From contig CALVAO010000003.1 of the NCBI GenBank assembly GCA_944325515.1, positions 1-64,000 of the forward strand: DNA of 64,000 nt, in the 5' to 3' direction. Shown one piece after another: positions 34,998 to 45,000 of the stretch (the stretch's first letter is position 1; every line of letters begins with the position of its first letter). Below the pieces are notes generated by a model. It did no database searches and was not told the DNA's origin. It saw only the letters and a program-made list of their open reading frames with translations. This DNA comes from Candidatus Gastranaerophilales bacterium. Its GTDB lineage: Bacteria > Cyanobacteriota > Vampirovibrionia > Gastranaerophilales > Gastranaerophilaceae. The translations under genes were made by a program, and so were the position numbers.

Positions 34998-35376
34998 ACA
35001 AATCGCTCTCCTATAGAAATTAAATTATGTTACATTGAATGTAACTCAATACATATTGTGTTACATAAGAACAGTATTATTTACCTAAGAATTAGTAAAA
35101 ATGCGTAAAAAAAGAGGTTGAAGATTTTTAAAATTATTTTGATGTTCATATCGGACAATAGAAAGTCGTAAAATGTTTATTACAAGAGGAATACAGGTTA
35201 TTTGGTTATATCTTTTACAACATTGCTCAAATTGTCTGACATACTTGCCAACACTAGATTTAAACCACTTTTTTATTGAATTTCTAAATTAAGGTTGCAA
35301 AAGTACTGTAAAATGTGGTATCATGAGCTTATGTAACACAATATGTATTATGTTACTTTAAAAGAGAGGAATGTTT
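34998..35376. promoter_or_regulatory. Divergent promoter region shared by two pilin genes
   Basis: GTAACT-N12-TGTTAC (35041-35064) and GTAACA-N12-TGTTAC (35333-35356) are related operator-like sites. In the orientation of each gene both read CTTATGTAACACAATATGTATT-like (20 bases shared). A separate 17-bp palindrome, GTTACATT-g-AATGTAAC, lies at 35029-35045. For the plus gene, TTGCAA (35295) and TATCAT (35319) have an 18-bp spacer and place the operator just after the start site, as for a repressor. The interval otherwise shows no gene. Confidence 0.65.
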
Positions 35377-36225
35377 ATGAAAAAATTTGGATTTACCTTG
35401 GCAGAAGTGCTTATTACGCTCGGTATTATCGGTGTGGTTGCTGCATTGACAGCTCCGGCTCTTGTTTTGAGCAGTAGAAATGAAGCTAATGCCGCAAAAT
35501 TATCAGTAGTAGTTTCTAATTTAGAAAATGCTTTTACAACTATGATAGCTAAAGAAAACACATCAAATTTATATGGAACGAAAGCTTGGGGCGTTGTTCA
35601 AGGCGCTGATTGGGCTGATAATGGAAATGCGAATGATTTAAATAATAGGAGGCAATTAAATGCTACCTCAAGTGATGATGACATTGCAGGGTTCGTAGGT
35701 TGGCTCGGACAATATATGCATGTAAATGGATATAAAAGACAAAATGCCAGCACATATTATAATGGTAGTGGTCCATATGCTTTAACTAATGAAGGTGGAG
35801 CAGGAAATATTGTAGAAGGCAGTCCTGGTTTTGCTCTTGAATTGAAAAATGGTGCAACAATATTTATGAGAGTTTTTGCAAACGGTGATGGCAATACAAG
35901 ACGCACTCAAGAAGAGATAAGTGATGTTATTCAGCAAGGGGGCTCTTTAATGTCTGATGCTGCAGATATATTAATTGATGTAAATGGAAAAAATCCTCCA
36001 AATACACTGGGAAGAGATTTATTTGGCGGATATTTAGGTTCAAATGGTATATTTTATCCCTCTGGAGGCATGGATGTTTCTATTTATGATCGTGGTGGAA
36101 GAGATAATACATGGAATAATATAAATTCCGGCTGGGCTTGTTTACCCGATCAGAATAAAGTTGCGAATGAGGGTCATGGATGTACTGCTAGAATTATATC
36201 AGAAGGGTATAAGATGAATTACTAA
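35377..36225 (+). CDS. Type IV pilin/pseudopilin-like protein
   Basis: A 282-residue paralogue of the protein at 34206. The start at 35377 is preferred over the ATG at 35371 because it is 7 nt from GAGAGG and gives MKKFG | FTLAEVLITLGIIGVV, with Glu at mature position 5. The C-terminal half has DAADILIDVNGKNPPNTLGRD, close to DAADVMIDVNG.SAPNTLGRD in the other pilin, and ends GCTARIISEGYKMNY. The central region differs in sequence. Export by a type IV pilus or T2SS system is inferred. A bidirectional terminator follows. Confidence 0.88.
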   Translation: MKKFGFTLAEVLITLGIIGVVAALTAPALVLSSRNEANAAKLSVVVSNLENAFTTMIAKENTSNLYGTKAWGVVQGADWADNGNANDLNNRRQLNATSSDDDIAGFVGWLGQYMHVNGYKRQNASTYYNGSGPYALTNEGGAGNIVEGSPGFALELKNGATIFMRVFANGDGNTRRTQEEISDVIQQGGSLMSDAADILIDVNGKNPPNTLGRDLFGGYLGSNGIFYPSGGMDVSIYDRGGRDNTWNNINSGWACLPDQNKVANEGHGCTARIISEGYKMNY

Positions 36226-36265
36226 AATTATAAAAGACCGGCTTTTAAACCGGTCTTTTATAATT
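36226..36265. terminator. Bidirectional terminator between convergent genes
   Basis: A perfect 16-bp stem (AATTATAAAAGACCGG and complement) around an 8-nt loop begins at the pilin stop codon and includes the stop codon of the gene on the other strand. Confidence 0.9.
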
Positions 36266-36803
36266 CAAAATATTCTGCCTTATCTAAAATCCGCTCATCA
36301 CGATAATAACTGTTATACAATTTTGCTTTTTTTATTATGTTATACCACTGAGAATAATTCGTCATAAAATCATCTTTATTTTTATTCATATAATGAATTG
36401 TAACAATTCCTTCATACCCTCTTGTTACCCGCAAAAACTCACATTGTGCTTCTACTTTTCCGTATGTTTCCGTGCAGCGTCCAGCAATTGCGTCATTGGA
36501 GGTTAATCTCAAGGTTTTATATTGAGCAGTAGGATTTATTTTGCGCATTCTTGCGAGATTATTGGTAAGAAATATGTTAATCGGATAGGTTGAACCATTA
36601 TAAGAATGAACTACAACCGTGCGTGTCCAGTTATTACTGCTCTGTCCGTTAGGGACATATTGAAGTATTGCTTCTGCGCCGGATTTTTTATAGTAAGCTT
36701 TGACCCACAATTCTTTGTCCGGAAATTTTATTATTATTGTTTCATATGCTAAAGCACTTAATGTACAAAGCATAAAAACACTAAATAAAAGGACTTTTTT
36801 CAT
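36258..36803 (-). CDS. Secreted protein of unknown function
   Basis: A 181-residue exported protein with signal peptide MKKVLLFSVFMLCTLSALA, cleavage before YET. The start at 36803 is chosen because AAAGGAG lies 9 nt upstream; the longer open frame runs into the nif3-like gene. The mature part is beta-rich and basic, with one Cys pair (GRCTETYGKVEAQCEFL) probably forming a disulfide. It overlaps the nif3-like gene by 23 bp, so it is coupled to it. No family is recognised. Confidence 0.78.
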   Translation of the reverse strand: MKKVLLFSVFMLCTLSALAYETIIIKFPDKELWVKAYYKKSGAEAILQYVPNGQSSNNWTRTVVVHSYNGSTYPINIFLTNNLARMRKINPTAQYKTLRLTSNDAIAGRCTETYGKVEAQCEFLRVTRGYEGIVTIHYMNKNKDDFMTNYSQWYNIIKKAKLYNSYYRDERILDKAEYFEL

Positions 36804-37449
36804 ATGCCAAAACTCCTTTTTCATTTTCCAGACCACAGATTTTGCGTAAAAGTTTCGGGGCAAATATTTCACTTTCAAAATGACCTATATCAAAAACTAC
36901 TGTTTTTGCATCAAGTGCCGTATGAAATTTCAAATCTCCTGTTACAAATGCGTCTGTTTTACCTATGAATTCAGAGCCGGAGCCTGCGCAAAAGCCTATT
37001 GTTTTTATTTCATTAATACTATAATTATTGACATAACGAAGTTTAGGAGAAATTTTTAACAGTTTTTGTTTTAACTCCTCGGTTGTAATAGGTTTATCTA
37101 ATTCTACAATTCTTACAAAATCGTCATTTGCAGTTTTTTCAAATCCGAGTTCTTTTATTAAAGTATCTGTCGTTCCGCCTTCTGCTCTGTCCAAATTTGT
37201 ATGTGCACTGTAGATGTTAATATCTTTGTATTTAAAAGGGACAAAAAACAAAGGATGATGAGAAATTATCATGTCGCAACCGGCTTTATGCGCCTGTTCT
37301 ACAACATCATCAGTAACTGTTAGTGCAAACATGATTTTATTAATATCTTCATCTTGAAGATTTACTACCCAGCCGCTTGCATCCCAGCTTTCCTGTGTTT
37401 CCGGAGGTGCAAACTCTTCAATTTTTCTGACAAGCTCATACTTATTCAA
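36781..37449 (-). CDS. Nif3-like dinuclear metal-centre protein
   Basis: A 222-residue NIF3/DUF34 protein. The metal ligands are in ISHHPLFF (His pair), the NIYSAHTNLDRAEGG segment (His and Asp) and the C-terminal VVFDIGHFESE (His, Glu). The TTG at 37449 is preferred because GGAGG lies 6 nt upstream and family members start near KYELVRKIEEFAPP. It overlaps coaBC by 8 nt. The biochemical role of the family is unsettled. The longer central insert of some homologues is absent. Confidence 0.92.
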   Translation of the reverse strand: MNKYELVRKIEEFAPPETQESWDASGWVVNLQDEDINKIMFALTVTDDVVEQAHKAGCDMIISHHPLFFVPFKYKDINIYSAHTNLDRAEGGTTDTLIKELGFEKTANDDFVRIVELDKPITTEELKQKLLKISPKLRYVNNYSINEIKTIGFCAGSGSEFIGKTDAFVTGDLKFHTALDAKTVVFDIGHFESEIFAPKLLRKICGLENEKGVLAYEKSPFI

Positions 37450-38638
37450 AAATTTCCTCCAGAATTTTTTTAGCAATATTTGATTTTGTATCTTTTTCAA
37501 AATGTTTGATATTCAGTTTTTTATCAAGAATATAAATCTCATTTTCATCACTGTTAAATCCGATGTCTTTTCTGGAAATATCGTTTGCAACAAGATAATC
37601 ACATCCTTTATTTTGAATTTTAGTTTTAGCATTTTCAAGCAGATTTTCACTCTCTGCACAAAATCCAATAATAATCGGGCGTCTTTTGTCTGTCTTTTCA
37701 GAATCATATATATTTAAATCTTTACAAATTTCTTTTAATATATCCGGATTTTTAACCAGTTCAATTGTTAAATTATCTTCTTTCTCTTTCTTTATTTTTT
37801 GTTCAGAAATGTTTTTCACTCTGTAATCTGCAACAGCGGCTGACATAATAACACAATCCTGTTCCGGCAGGTTTTCTTTTACGGCTTTTTCCATCTCAAG
37901 TGCAGTTGGAGCTACGACATTGCGATAGTTTCGATTAACGCTGAATGTTGAAATTAATGTCACATCTGCTCCCATAGAATAAGCAGTGTCTGCAAGGGCT
38001 AGCCCCATTTTGCCGGAAGAAGAATTAGAAATATATCTTACAGGGTCAATTTGTTCTTTAGTTCCGCCGGCTGTAATAAGAATTTTTTTGCCTTTTAGTC
38101 TGCCTGCAAGAATTTCAACAGTCCTTTCAAAAATCTCTTGAACTTCTCTCATTCTTCCTACCCCGTTTGTTCCGCAGGCAAGAAATCCTGTTGCAGGTTC
38201 AAGAATATGGTAACCGTTTGTCTTAAGCTTTTTGATATTTTCTTGTACAAAAGGGTTGTTCCACATGTTATTATTCATTGCAGGAACTATTAAAATCGGA
38301 TTGGAAAATGCGCAGGCTGTTGAGAGCAAAAGATTATCACAGATTCCGTTTGTAATTTTGCCTATGGTATTTGCTGTTGCCGGTGCTATTACGAAAATAT
38401 CTGATTCAGTAAGTGCGATGTGTTCCGGTTTATAATTATCTATTTCAAAGTTTTCTATATAAACTTCATTATTTGAAAGAGTTTGAAGCGTAAGTTTTGA
38501 GACCAGATGCTGTGCGTTAGGAGTTAAAACTACCCTGACATTTGCACCTGCTTTTTTATACAACCTTACAAGTTCACAAATTTTATATGCAGCAATACCT
38601 GCTGTAATTCCGATTAATATATTTTTATTTTCTAACAT
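37442..38638 (-). CDS. coaBC: Bifunctional phosphopantothenoylcysteine decarboxylase/ligase
   Basis: Two consecutive steps of coenzyme A synthesis. The start at 38638 gives MLENKNILIGITAGIAAYK, the CoaC N-terminus. CoaC (1-180) shows the MNNNMWNNP active-site segment and the catalytic Cys in GFLACGTNGVGRM. CoaB (190-398) shows ILITAGGTKEQIDPVRYISN and the NSSSGKMG loop. TATAAT ends exactly 6 nt before this ATG, and there is no Shine-Dalgarno, so the mRNA is probably leaderless and the upstream in-frame ATG would lie inside the promoter. It overlaps the nif3-like gene. Confidence 0.95.
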   Translation of the reverse strand: MLENKNILIGITAGIAAYKICELVRLYKKAGANVRVVLTPNAQHLVSKLTLQTLSNNEVYIENFEIDNYKPEHIALTESDIFVIAPATANTIGKITNGICDNLLLSTACAFSNPILIVPAMNNNMWNNPFVQENIKKLKTNGYHILEPATGFLACGTNGVGRMREVQEIFERTVEILAGRLKGKKILITAGGTKEQIDPVRYISNSSSGKMGLALADTAYSMGADVTLISTFSVNRNYRNVVAPTALEMEKAVKENLPEQDCVIMSAAVADYRVKNISEQKIKKEKEDNLTIELVKNPDILKEICKDLNIYDSEKTDKRRPIIIGFCAESENLLENAKTKIQNKGCDYLVANDISRKDIGFNSDENEIYILDKKLNIKHFEKDTKSNIAKKILEEIFE

Positions 38639-38652
38639 ACAGATATTATACA
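38639..38652 (-). promoter_or_regulatory. -10 promoter of coaBC, likely leaderless
   Basis: On the minus strand TGTATAAT is followed by ATCTGT and then ATG at 38638. Confidence 0.6.
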
Positions 38653-38696
38653 TCAATATTAAACTAAAAAAACAGTTTTAACGTGGAGAGCCGCAA

Positions 38697-38919
38697 CTGT
38701 CCGGTAAAAAATAAGCATAAAAACAAACAGGGCGTCGCAAATAAAAGCTGTTCACGTGCTTACAAATCAAAAGGTATAATTCCCAGCTTGTAAGATGCTG
38801 AAAATACGCCTGTATTCATAAACACATGTTTTATCTTTTTTTATTTTTGACGGCTATTCAGCATGACAGTTATTGTCGGGTTAATGTCTAACTTACAAAT
38901 CTTGTTTTTTACCGGACAA
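38697..38919. repeat. Large copy of the TGTCCGGT-ended repeat
   Basis: The element starts CTGTCCGGTAAAAAA and ends TTTTTTACCGGACAA, giving 15-bp-scale imperfect inverted ends over 223 bp. It shares GCATAAAAA and GCAAATAAAAGCT with the copy at 28772 and TTCAGCATGACAGTTA (38857-38872) with the copy at 7195. No ORF of note is inside, so it is non-autonomous. The rest of the interval to 39110 holds only the AT-rich promoter region of the next gene. Confidence 0.75.
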
Positions 38920-39110
38920 TTGTGAAGATTTAGGATAGGGGGCGTTGGAAAAATTAGATTAGTGTTATATTTTAGTGTGAGTTTTTATTAATTTTACAGG
39001 GTTATTGTGATTCTGTAACGATAGATTAAAGATTTGTTACAAATAGTGGAAATAATTTTTTGTATTGATTAGAATATCTATTGAGTGTAGAAAGAGGGGA
39101 ATTTTTTAAA

Positions 39111-39728
39111 ATGAATGCTAATCCAAATAAAGTACTTTTACCTAATGATGTAAGAAAGCTTTTAAATGCAGATAATAAAGAGATAGTTGAATTATGTAAA
39201 AAAACTTCTGTCACCCCGAAAAGAGATCAGAAGGGGCAGATTTATTTCTCAGTAGATGAAGTAAAAAAATTGAGAAATGCAAAATCTTCTGTAGTATCAG
39301 AAATGAATGTAAGAGGAGGAAGCGCAGCTGGAAGAATGACCCTCCCGAATAGTCAGAACAATGAAAAAGGAGTAAGAATTTTGGAATCAATAAGACCAAA
39401 TGGTTCTAATGCCGAAAAGAAAGCTACATTGCCCGCAATGACGAAGCCCAATTCACAAAATGTTGTAAACGGATTATTAGAAACCCTCAACAAAATGGAA
39501 AATAATATAACAACATCAATGACCAAGCTTATTGACGAAAAGCTTGAAGGCATGGATGATGTAGTTCTTGAACTTGTAAGATGCAAGACAGAAAACGAAA
39601 ATTTAAAGAATAAAGTTAACGAATTAAATAAAGAAAACTTTAAGCTAAAAAATGTATTGAATAGTTTCAAACCACTTATATGCGGTTTTTATATTAAGAA
39701 AGAAGAAGATACAAATTTCATGCTCTAA
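39111..39728 (+). CDS. MerR-like HTH plus coiled-coil protein upstream of recA
   Basis: A 205-residue protein. The start at 39111 follows GAGGGGA and gives MNANPNKVLLPNDVRKLL. Residues about 8-62 look like a winged-helix/MerR-like unit (VRKLLNADNKEIVELCKK ... GQIYFSVDEVKKLRNAKS). A polar linker with two PNSQN repeats follows, and a coiled coil runs from about 128 to 190 (VLELVRCKTENENLKNKVNELNK core). It lies 100 bp before recA on the same strand. A role in chromosome or DNA handling is possible from this architecture but is inference. Confidence 0.7.
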   Translation: MNANPNKVLLPNDVRKLLNADNKEIVELCKKTSVTPKRDQKGQIYFSVDEVKKLRNAKSSVVSEMNVRGGSAAGRMTLPNSQNNEKGVRILESIRPNGSNAEKKATLPAMTKPNSQNVVNGLLETLNKMENNITTSMTKLIDEKLEGMDDVVLELVRCKTENENLKNKVNELNKENFKLKNVLNSFKPLICGFYIKKEEDTNFML

Positions 39729-39828
39729 GCCGGGCATAAAGTCGGGAGTCTGGCTAAAAAGGGCTTCCAGTAGAATCAAAACAGGTTAGTAGTAAAGCGG
39801 GATGAAGCCCGCCAGAAGGATGAAAAAA

Positions 39829-40854
39829 ATGGCAGTGAAGGAAGAAACAGGAGTAAGTACAACAACGGATGAGAGAAGCAAGGCATTAAAGCTTGCTATA
39901 GATAAGATTGAAAAGGATTTTGGCAAAGGTGCGATTATGCGTCTTGGTGACAAGCCTGCTGTTAGTGTGGAAACTATTCCGACCGGAGCTTTAGCTCTGG
40001 ATGTTGCTTTAGGTGTAGGCGGCATACCGCGTGGACGTATTATAGAGATATATGGTCCGGAGTCTTCCGGTAAAACAACTCTTGCACAGCACATTGTTGC
40101 AGAATGTCAGAAGAAGGGCGGTATTGCGGCTTTTGTTGATGCTGAGCATGCTTTGGACCCGGAATATGCGAGAAATTTGGGTGTTAATGTAGATGAATTA
40201 TTAATTTCGCAGCCGGATACAGGAGAGCAGGCGCTTGATATAACAGAAGAGCTTGTGCGTTCCGGTGCTGTAGATGTTATCGTAGTGGACTCTGTTGCGG
40301 CATTAGTTCCGAAGGCAGAAATTGAAGGCTCTATGGAAGACCAGCAGATGGGTTTGCAGGCAAGATTGATGTCTAAGGCATTGAGAAAATTAACAGGTAT
40401 TATTGGTAAAACAAATACAACAGTTATTTTTATTAACCAGTTAAGACAGAAAATCGGGGTTATGTACGGTAATCCGGAGACAACAACCGGCGGTAATGCG
40501 TTGAAGTATTATGCTTCTGTTCGTTTAGAGATTAAACGTGTAGAAGGCTTGAAGGGTGATGGAGAGGATATCGGCAACCATGTAAGAGTACGTATTTTAA
40601 AGAACAAGGTTGCTCCGCCATTTAGGACTGCTGAATTTGATATCATATTTGGCAAGGGAATTTGTAAGATTGGTAACATTCTTGATGTTGCTGTTGATTT
40701 GGATATTGTAAAAAAAGCCGGTTCCTGGTTCAGTTTTAATGATGATAAATTAGGACAGGGCAGAGATAAGGCAAAAGAATTTTTGGCAGCAAATCCGGAG
40801 ATATTGAATCAAGTAGAAACTCTTGTCCGTGAAAAGCTTGCAAGTAATGTGTAA
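39829..40854 (+). CDS. recA: RecA recombinase
   Basis: Forms filaments on single-stranded DNA, catalyses strand exchange and triggers the SOS response. The 341-residue protein has Walker [11 protein letters not shown], the motif [15 protein letters not shown], Walker [13 protein letters not shown], the L1 loop region [20 protein letters not shown]-type and L2 [31 protein letters not shown]. The start at 39829 is preferred because AGAAGGA lies 8 nt upstream. A GCGGG/CCCGC hairpin precedes the start. No LexA box was identified by eye. Confidence 0.98.
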   Translation: MAVKEETGVSTTTDERSKALKLAIDKIEKDFGKGAIMRLGDKPAVSVETIPTGALALDVALGVGGIPRGRIIEIYGPESSGKTTLAQHIVAECQKKGGIAAFVDAEHALDPEYARNLGVNVDELLISQPDTGEQALDITEELVRSGAVDVIVVDSVAALVPKAEIEGSMEDQQMGLQARLMSKALRKLTGIIGKTNTTVIFINQLRQKIGVMYGNPETTTGGNALKYYASVRLEIKRVEGLKGDGEDIGNHVRVRILKNKVAPPFRTAEFDIIFGKGICKIGNILDVAVDLDIVKKAGSWFSFNDDKLGQGRDKAKEFLAANPEILNQVETLVREKLASNV

Positions 40855-40897
40855 TTGACTTGCTGCTGAAATTTTGATTTTTCAAAAATTTCATTTT

Positions 40898-40936
40898 AAA
40901 CAAAGTTATCTTTACAATAAAAGATAACTTTGTTTA
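40898..40936 (+). terminator. Terminator after recA
   Basis: AAACAAAGTTATCTTT and its exact complement form a 16-bp stem with a 7-nt loop, ending in TTTATT. Confidence 0.88.
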
Positions 40937-40980
40937 TTATTTATGTAAATTAATCCGCGGGTTTGGACATTTTCCTTTGA

Positions 40981-41493
40981 TTATAGAAAACGTGTAACGA
41001 GATTTTCAAAAAACTTTCTTCTCGGTGATGAAGCAATCGGTTTATCAGCATTATCACCAAGAACACTTTTTAGGTTCTCATTGTACAATGCATTTATCAG
41101 TTCATCTGTTTTTGAATTGTCAATATGGCTGCCTTCTCGTATTTTTAATAATTCGCCGTTATCTAAAAACTTTGCACCGCATGTATTGCAAACATCAATC
41201 TGAACTCCGCCTTTTCCGGAGCCCATTTTAACCATCGGCACATGGCAGAGCGGGCAGGTACGTATTTCTGTTTCATCAGTTTTTTTGAATTCACGCCCTT
41301 CAAGCATTTTTAGAATTTCATCTGCGTTTTCGTGAGGCTCATCAAATTTGTTTAATTCTCTGTTATCAAATAATATTCCGCCGCATCCGTCAAGGCATAT
41401 ATCAATATTAATTCCGGATTCCGGTACAAAAATTTTCTTCATGGTTTTGCCGCAGGCAGGGCATATCAAATCAAAGTTCTGGTTATCTGTCAT
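40981..41493 (-). CDS. TFIIB-type zinc-ribbon protein
   Basis: A 170-residue protein with two zinc ribbons of the zf-TFIIB type: ICPACGKTM ... ICLDGCGGILFDNREL (about 10-50) and RTCPLCHVPM ... VCNTCGAKFLDNGEL (about 80-125). Each has C-x2-C pairs followed by a conserved F/L-D-N-x-E-L. The C-terminal tail is basic and ends ENLVTRFL. Functions of this family are poorly defined. AGGAG precedes the ATG. It lies 10 nt after leuD on the same strand and is cotranscribed. Confidence 0.88.
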   Translation of the reverse strand: MTDNQNFDLICPACGKTMKKIFVPESGINIDICLDGCGGILFDNRELNKFDEPHENADEILKMLEGREFKKTDETEIRTCPLCHVPMVKMGSGKGGVQIDVCNTCGAKFLDNGELLKIREGSHIDNSKTDELINALYNENLKSVLGDNADKPIASSPRRKFFENLVTRFL

Positions 41494-41503
41494 ATGTATT
41501 CTC

Positions 41504-41998
41504 CTATCCTAACACTAAATCACCGTGTTTTTTTATATGTTCAATTAATCCGCCGTCTTCAAGAAGTTTTATCATAACATCCGGAAGCGGTTCAATAGCC
41601 GTAATTGTTCCTTTGGTTAGATTCTTTAATGTTCCGGCTTTTATATCCAACTCCAATTCATCGCCGGCATCAATTCCGTCGGTATCGCATTCTATAGCCA
41701 AAAGTCCTATATTTATTGCATTACGGTAAAAAATTCTCGCAAAAGATTTGGCAATAACAGCACCCACACCGGCTATTTTTATAATTTGAGGCGCATGTTC
41801 TCTGGAGGAGCCCAGTCCAAAATTGTTTCCGGCTACAACAAAATCTCCTTTAGACATATTTTTAGCAAAGTTTTCATCAGCATCTTCCAGTACATGCTTT
41901 GCAAACTCCTGCAGGTCTGAGCGAAGATGAAATAACCGCCCTGGTGCGATATGGTCTGTCGATATATTATCACCGAATTTAAAAGCTTTTCCTCTCAT
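41504..41998 (-). CDS. leuD: 3-isopropylmalate dehydratase small subunit (LeuD-type)
   Basis: The 164-residue swivel subunit of an IPM isomerase-class aconitase-fold enzyme. Family motifs are FGDNISTDHIAPGR at the N-terminus, VVAGNNFGLGSSREHAP (the substrate-binding loop) and AKSFARIFYRNAINIGLL. It is needed with LeuC to isomerise isopropylmalate in leucine synthesis. LeuC is not adjacent, so a related role (methylmalate or homoaconitate isomerase) is possible. AAGGG precedes the ATG. ilvB in the same window fits branched-chain synthesis. Confidence 0.9.
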   Translation of the reverse strand: MRGKAFKFGDNISTDHIAPGRLFHLRSDLQEFAKHVLEDADENFAKNMSKGDFVVAGNNFGLGSSREHAPQIIKIAGVGAVIAKSFARIFYRNAINIGLLAIECDTDGIDAGDELELDIKAGTLKNLTKGTITAIEPLPDVMIKLLEDGGLIEHIKKHGDLVLG

Positions 41999-42086
41999 AG
42001 TTATTCCCTTCTGTTTTTGTTTTGATAAACTCTATTTTATCATTAATATTAAAAACCGTATACAGAAGCCGGAAATAAAATTTCTT

Positions 42087-45000
42087 TTACTCGCCGTCAA
42101 TCTTCTGGTCTTCTTTTTTAAACATATGTTTTATTTTATATTTTAGTGTTTTCTTTTCAGCTTCAGCTTCCTGTACAACTTCTTCAATTGTTGTTGCTTC
42201 ACTTCCTTCAACAGGCTCCGGTATGGAGTTTACATAATCAACTGCATTCTGGTACTCTGTTTCAGTTGCAAGCCATTTGAACGATTTGATTAAGGTTAGA
42301 GGTTTAGCTGCGTCACCTCTTACAACAAGCTGGAATTTTGTTGCCGCATTATCAACGTAGCTATTGGCAAAGCTAGGTATTACAGCCATTTCGTTTTCCG
42401 GTATCATTTCGCAGAAGATGGAAAATGCTTTTGCTGTTACAATATTCAAGCTTGCCGCACTGTTAATAAGATTAGCCGGATTGATTGCACCGATTGGTCC
42501 AAGGAGGTTTGAAATAAGAGATGCCATTCTTGCACGTACTTTCATATCAGCATAGTTTCTCAAGATATCAAAATCGCCGAAGATATGCAGGCTTAAGATA
42601 TCGCCCAGAGAAGTAATCGGGTCTATATGACAAACTCCGTCAAGGAAGTTTAATTCTCCACTCAAGTCAGAAAAATGAGTAGTATCAATTGTTGTCAGTC
42701 CGCTTATTATTCCGCCGAGAGCTGTCTGGAAGAATTGTGATTCGCGGATATTTTCTGCAATAATAAGGTTTTCTATTTTTCCGAAAGGTCCGAATTGACC
42801 GTTTTTGATATCAAAATTTACTTTACCTTTAAGACTTTTGACCTGTTCTTGATATGTTGAGCCGCTTAGTGAAATATCCGTATTGAAGCTTGCTGTACCG
42901 GAAAGTGTATCTTTCATATTAACAGCATCATTCAATGCTTGATTTACGTCTATTCCCCGTCCATTGACATTGATATTCAAGAGCATTGTAATTAGGTTTA
43001 TTGAAATATTTCCATTAACTCTGCCTTTAAAGATATTGGCTCTCATATTTCTTATAAAGAAAACATTTCTTGCCATAGAAATTCTTGCCATTATGTTTTT
43101 TATATCAATTTTTCCGGAGATAATTCTGGATAAATTAATTGTACCGTTTTGAACAACTATCGGAATATCTGCCGGCGCAGAAGATGAAGCGTTTGAATTA
43201 GAAGTTTTAGGAACATAATTCATTGCTTTTTCAACAACTTTCATTAATTTATCAACATTCAAGTACCTTGAAGAAACATCAAGTTTTGTAATATTCAAAA
43301 CAGATGAAGGCAGCAGACTCACTGTTCCTTGAGTTTGAATATCTGATTCATTAAGGATTAAGTCTTTAACTTCAAAATCCGCGTGGTGCCCTCTTAATTG
43401 CAGGTTAGCTTGACGCAATGTGAGCAAAAGTTCCGGTATTGCAAGATTTCTTACTTCAAAACCTCCGCGCATCCTCGGAGAAACAGCTTCTCCAAAAATA
43501 AATGCACGTCCGTTAATTGTTAAATCAGAGTTCGGGAATGCATATATTTTACCTTGCAGGGCTTTTGGCATTGTGATTTTAATTAAATTAATTGTCTTTC
43601 CTGCAATCGTACCGTCAATTCCGAAAACTTCATTCAAATTAACAACTTCATTGCCTTTTTCATCAACTGTTACGGTTCTTGTGTACAAGCCTGTTTTTTT
43701 GATTTTTATTCTGTTTTCTTTAAAGTCAATAACTGACTGCAGAGAAGTGTTAAGGTTTGCTAAGTTATTAAAATCAACCGGAGTAATAAAGTTTGCCTTA
43801 TCTGCAAGTGCTTGAACAAAAAGAGTTTGCTTCCTTTTGTCACCATCAAGTGTAAGTTTCACGGGAATTGAGCCTTGAGAATGAATAAACGGCTTGAATT
43901 CGCGTCCGATAAGCTGTACTAAATCGTCAGTATTAACGCTGCCCTGTGCAGTAAAATTAATTGACTCTAATTGTTTATAATCAATAACTCCGCCGGAGTA
44001 TTTGATTTGTGATTTATTATTCAATAATATTGAATTTTCTTTGATATTGATATTATCATCAGCCAGTTCTATATTAAGAAGCGGAATTGATATTGTTGAA
44101 TTCGTTTTAGGCATTGTAATTTCAAATCCGCTGTTATCAATTTTGCCTCTCAAATCTTTTTTGTCTTGGACAAATTCAGCGACTAATTTTGTGTTATTAA
44201 CTACAAAATTTTTGTTGCCAATTTTTAAATTATTTAATCCGAATTTTAATCCAGCCTGCGCATCTTTCAATTTCCCTTTGAGGCTCAAGTCTATAGCTGC
44301 CATTCCGGAAGATAGTTTATATGTATTGCGTAGATTTTGCGGTGCAAAAGCATTAAATAAAATCGGCAAAGGAATTTTGTTTGCTTTTATATTAATATCC
44401 GCCACGGATTTTTCATCTATTTTACCGTCAATATTAACAGGATAGCCGCCTGCATTTATACTGGAATTTCTTATATCAAGAATATTATTATCAAGTTTTA
44501 TGTTGATATTTGCATCGGATAATACTCTGCCTAGATTACGTACGCTTACGCCTCCGTTTTTAACAATAACCGAGCCGCTGGAATTAATCTTTTTAAAATT
44601 GGTTTTGATATAGCAGTCAGCATTAAGAGAACCTTCAGCTTTAATTTGTGCCAGTTCGTTTCTTATTGAGAGTGAATCCAGAAAAGCTTTGGATAAAATT
44701 AAGATATCATTGAACTTGATTGTACCTGTTTTGATATTTATATCAAGTTTCGGGTTGTGTCCGTAGCGAAGCTTTCCTGAGAGCATAATGTTCTGGTTTT
44801 CAACAGGGTAAATATTTGTATCAAGTGTGACATTTGTGCCGAAAGTTTCTGCTCTCAGATAACTTGACGGCAGCCGGAGCTGTGAAACTTTCAGAGTAAT
44901 ATCATTAATATTAAAGTGACCGTAAGAGGTTATCTTTCCTCTGTGGTTTCGTATTCTCAGTTTTGTATCAAGATTAGCTTTCAAATCATAATTTCTGTAC

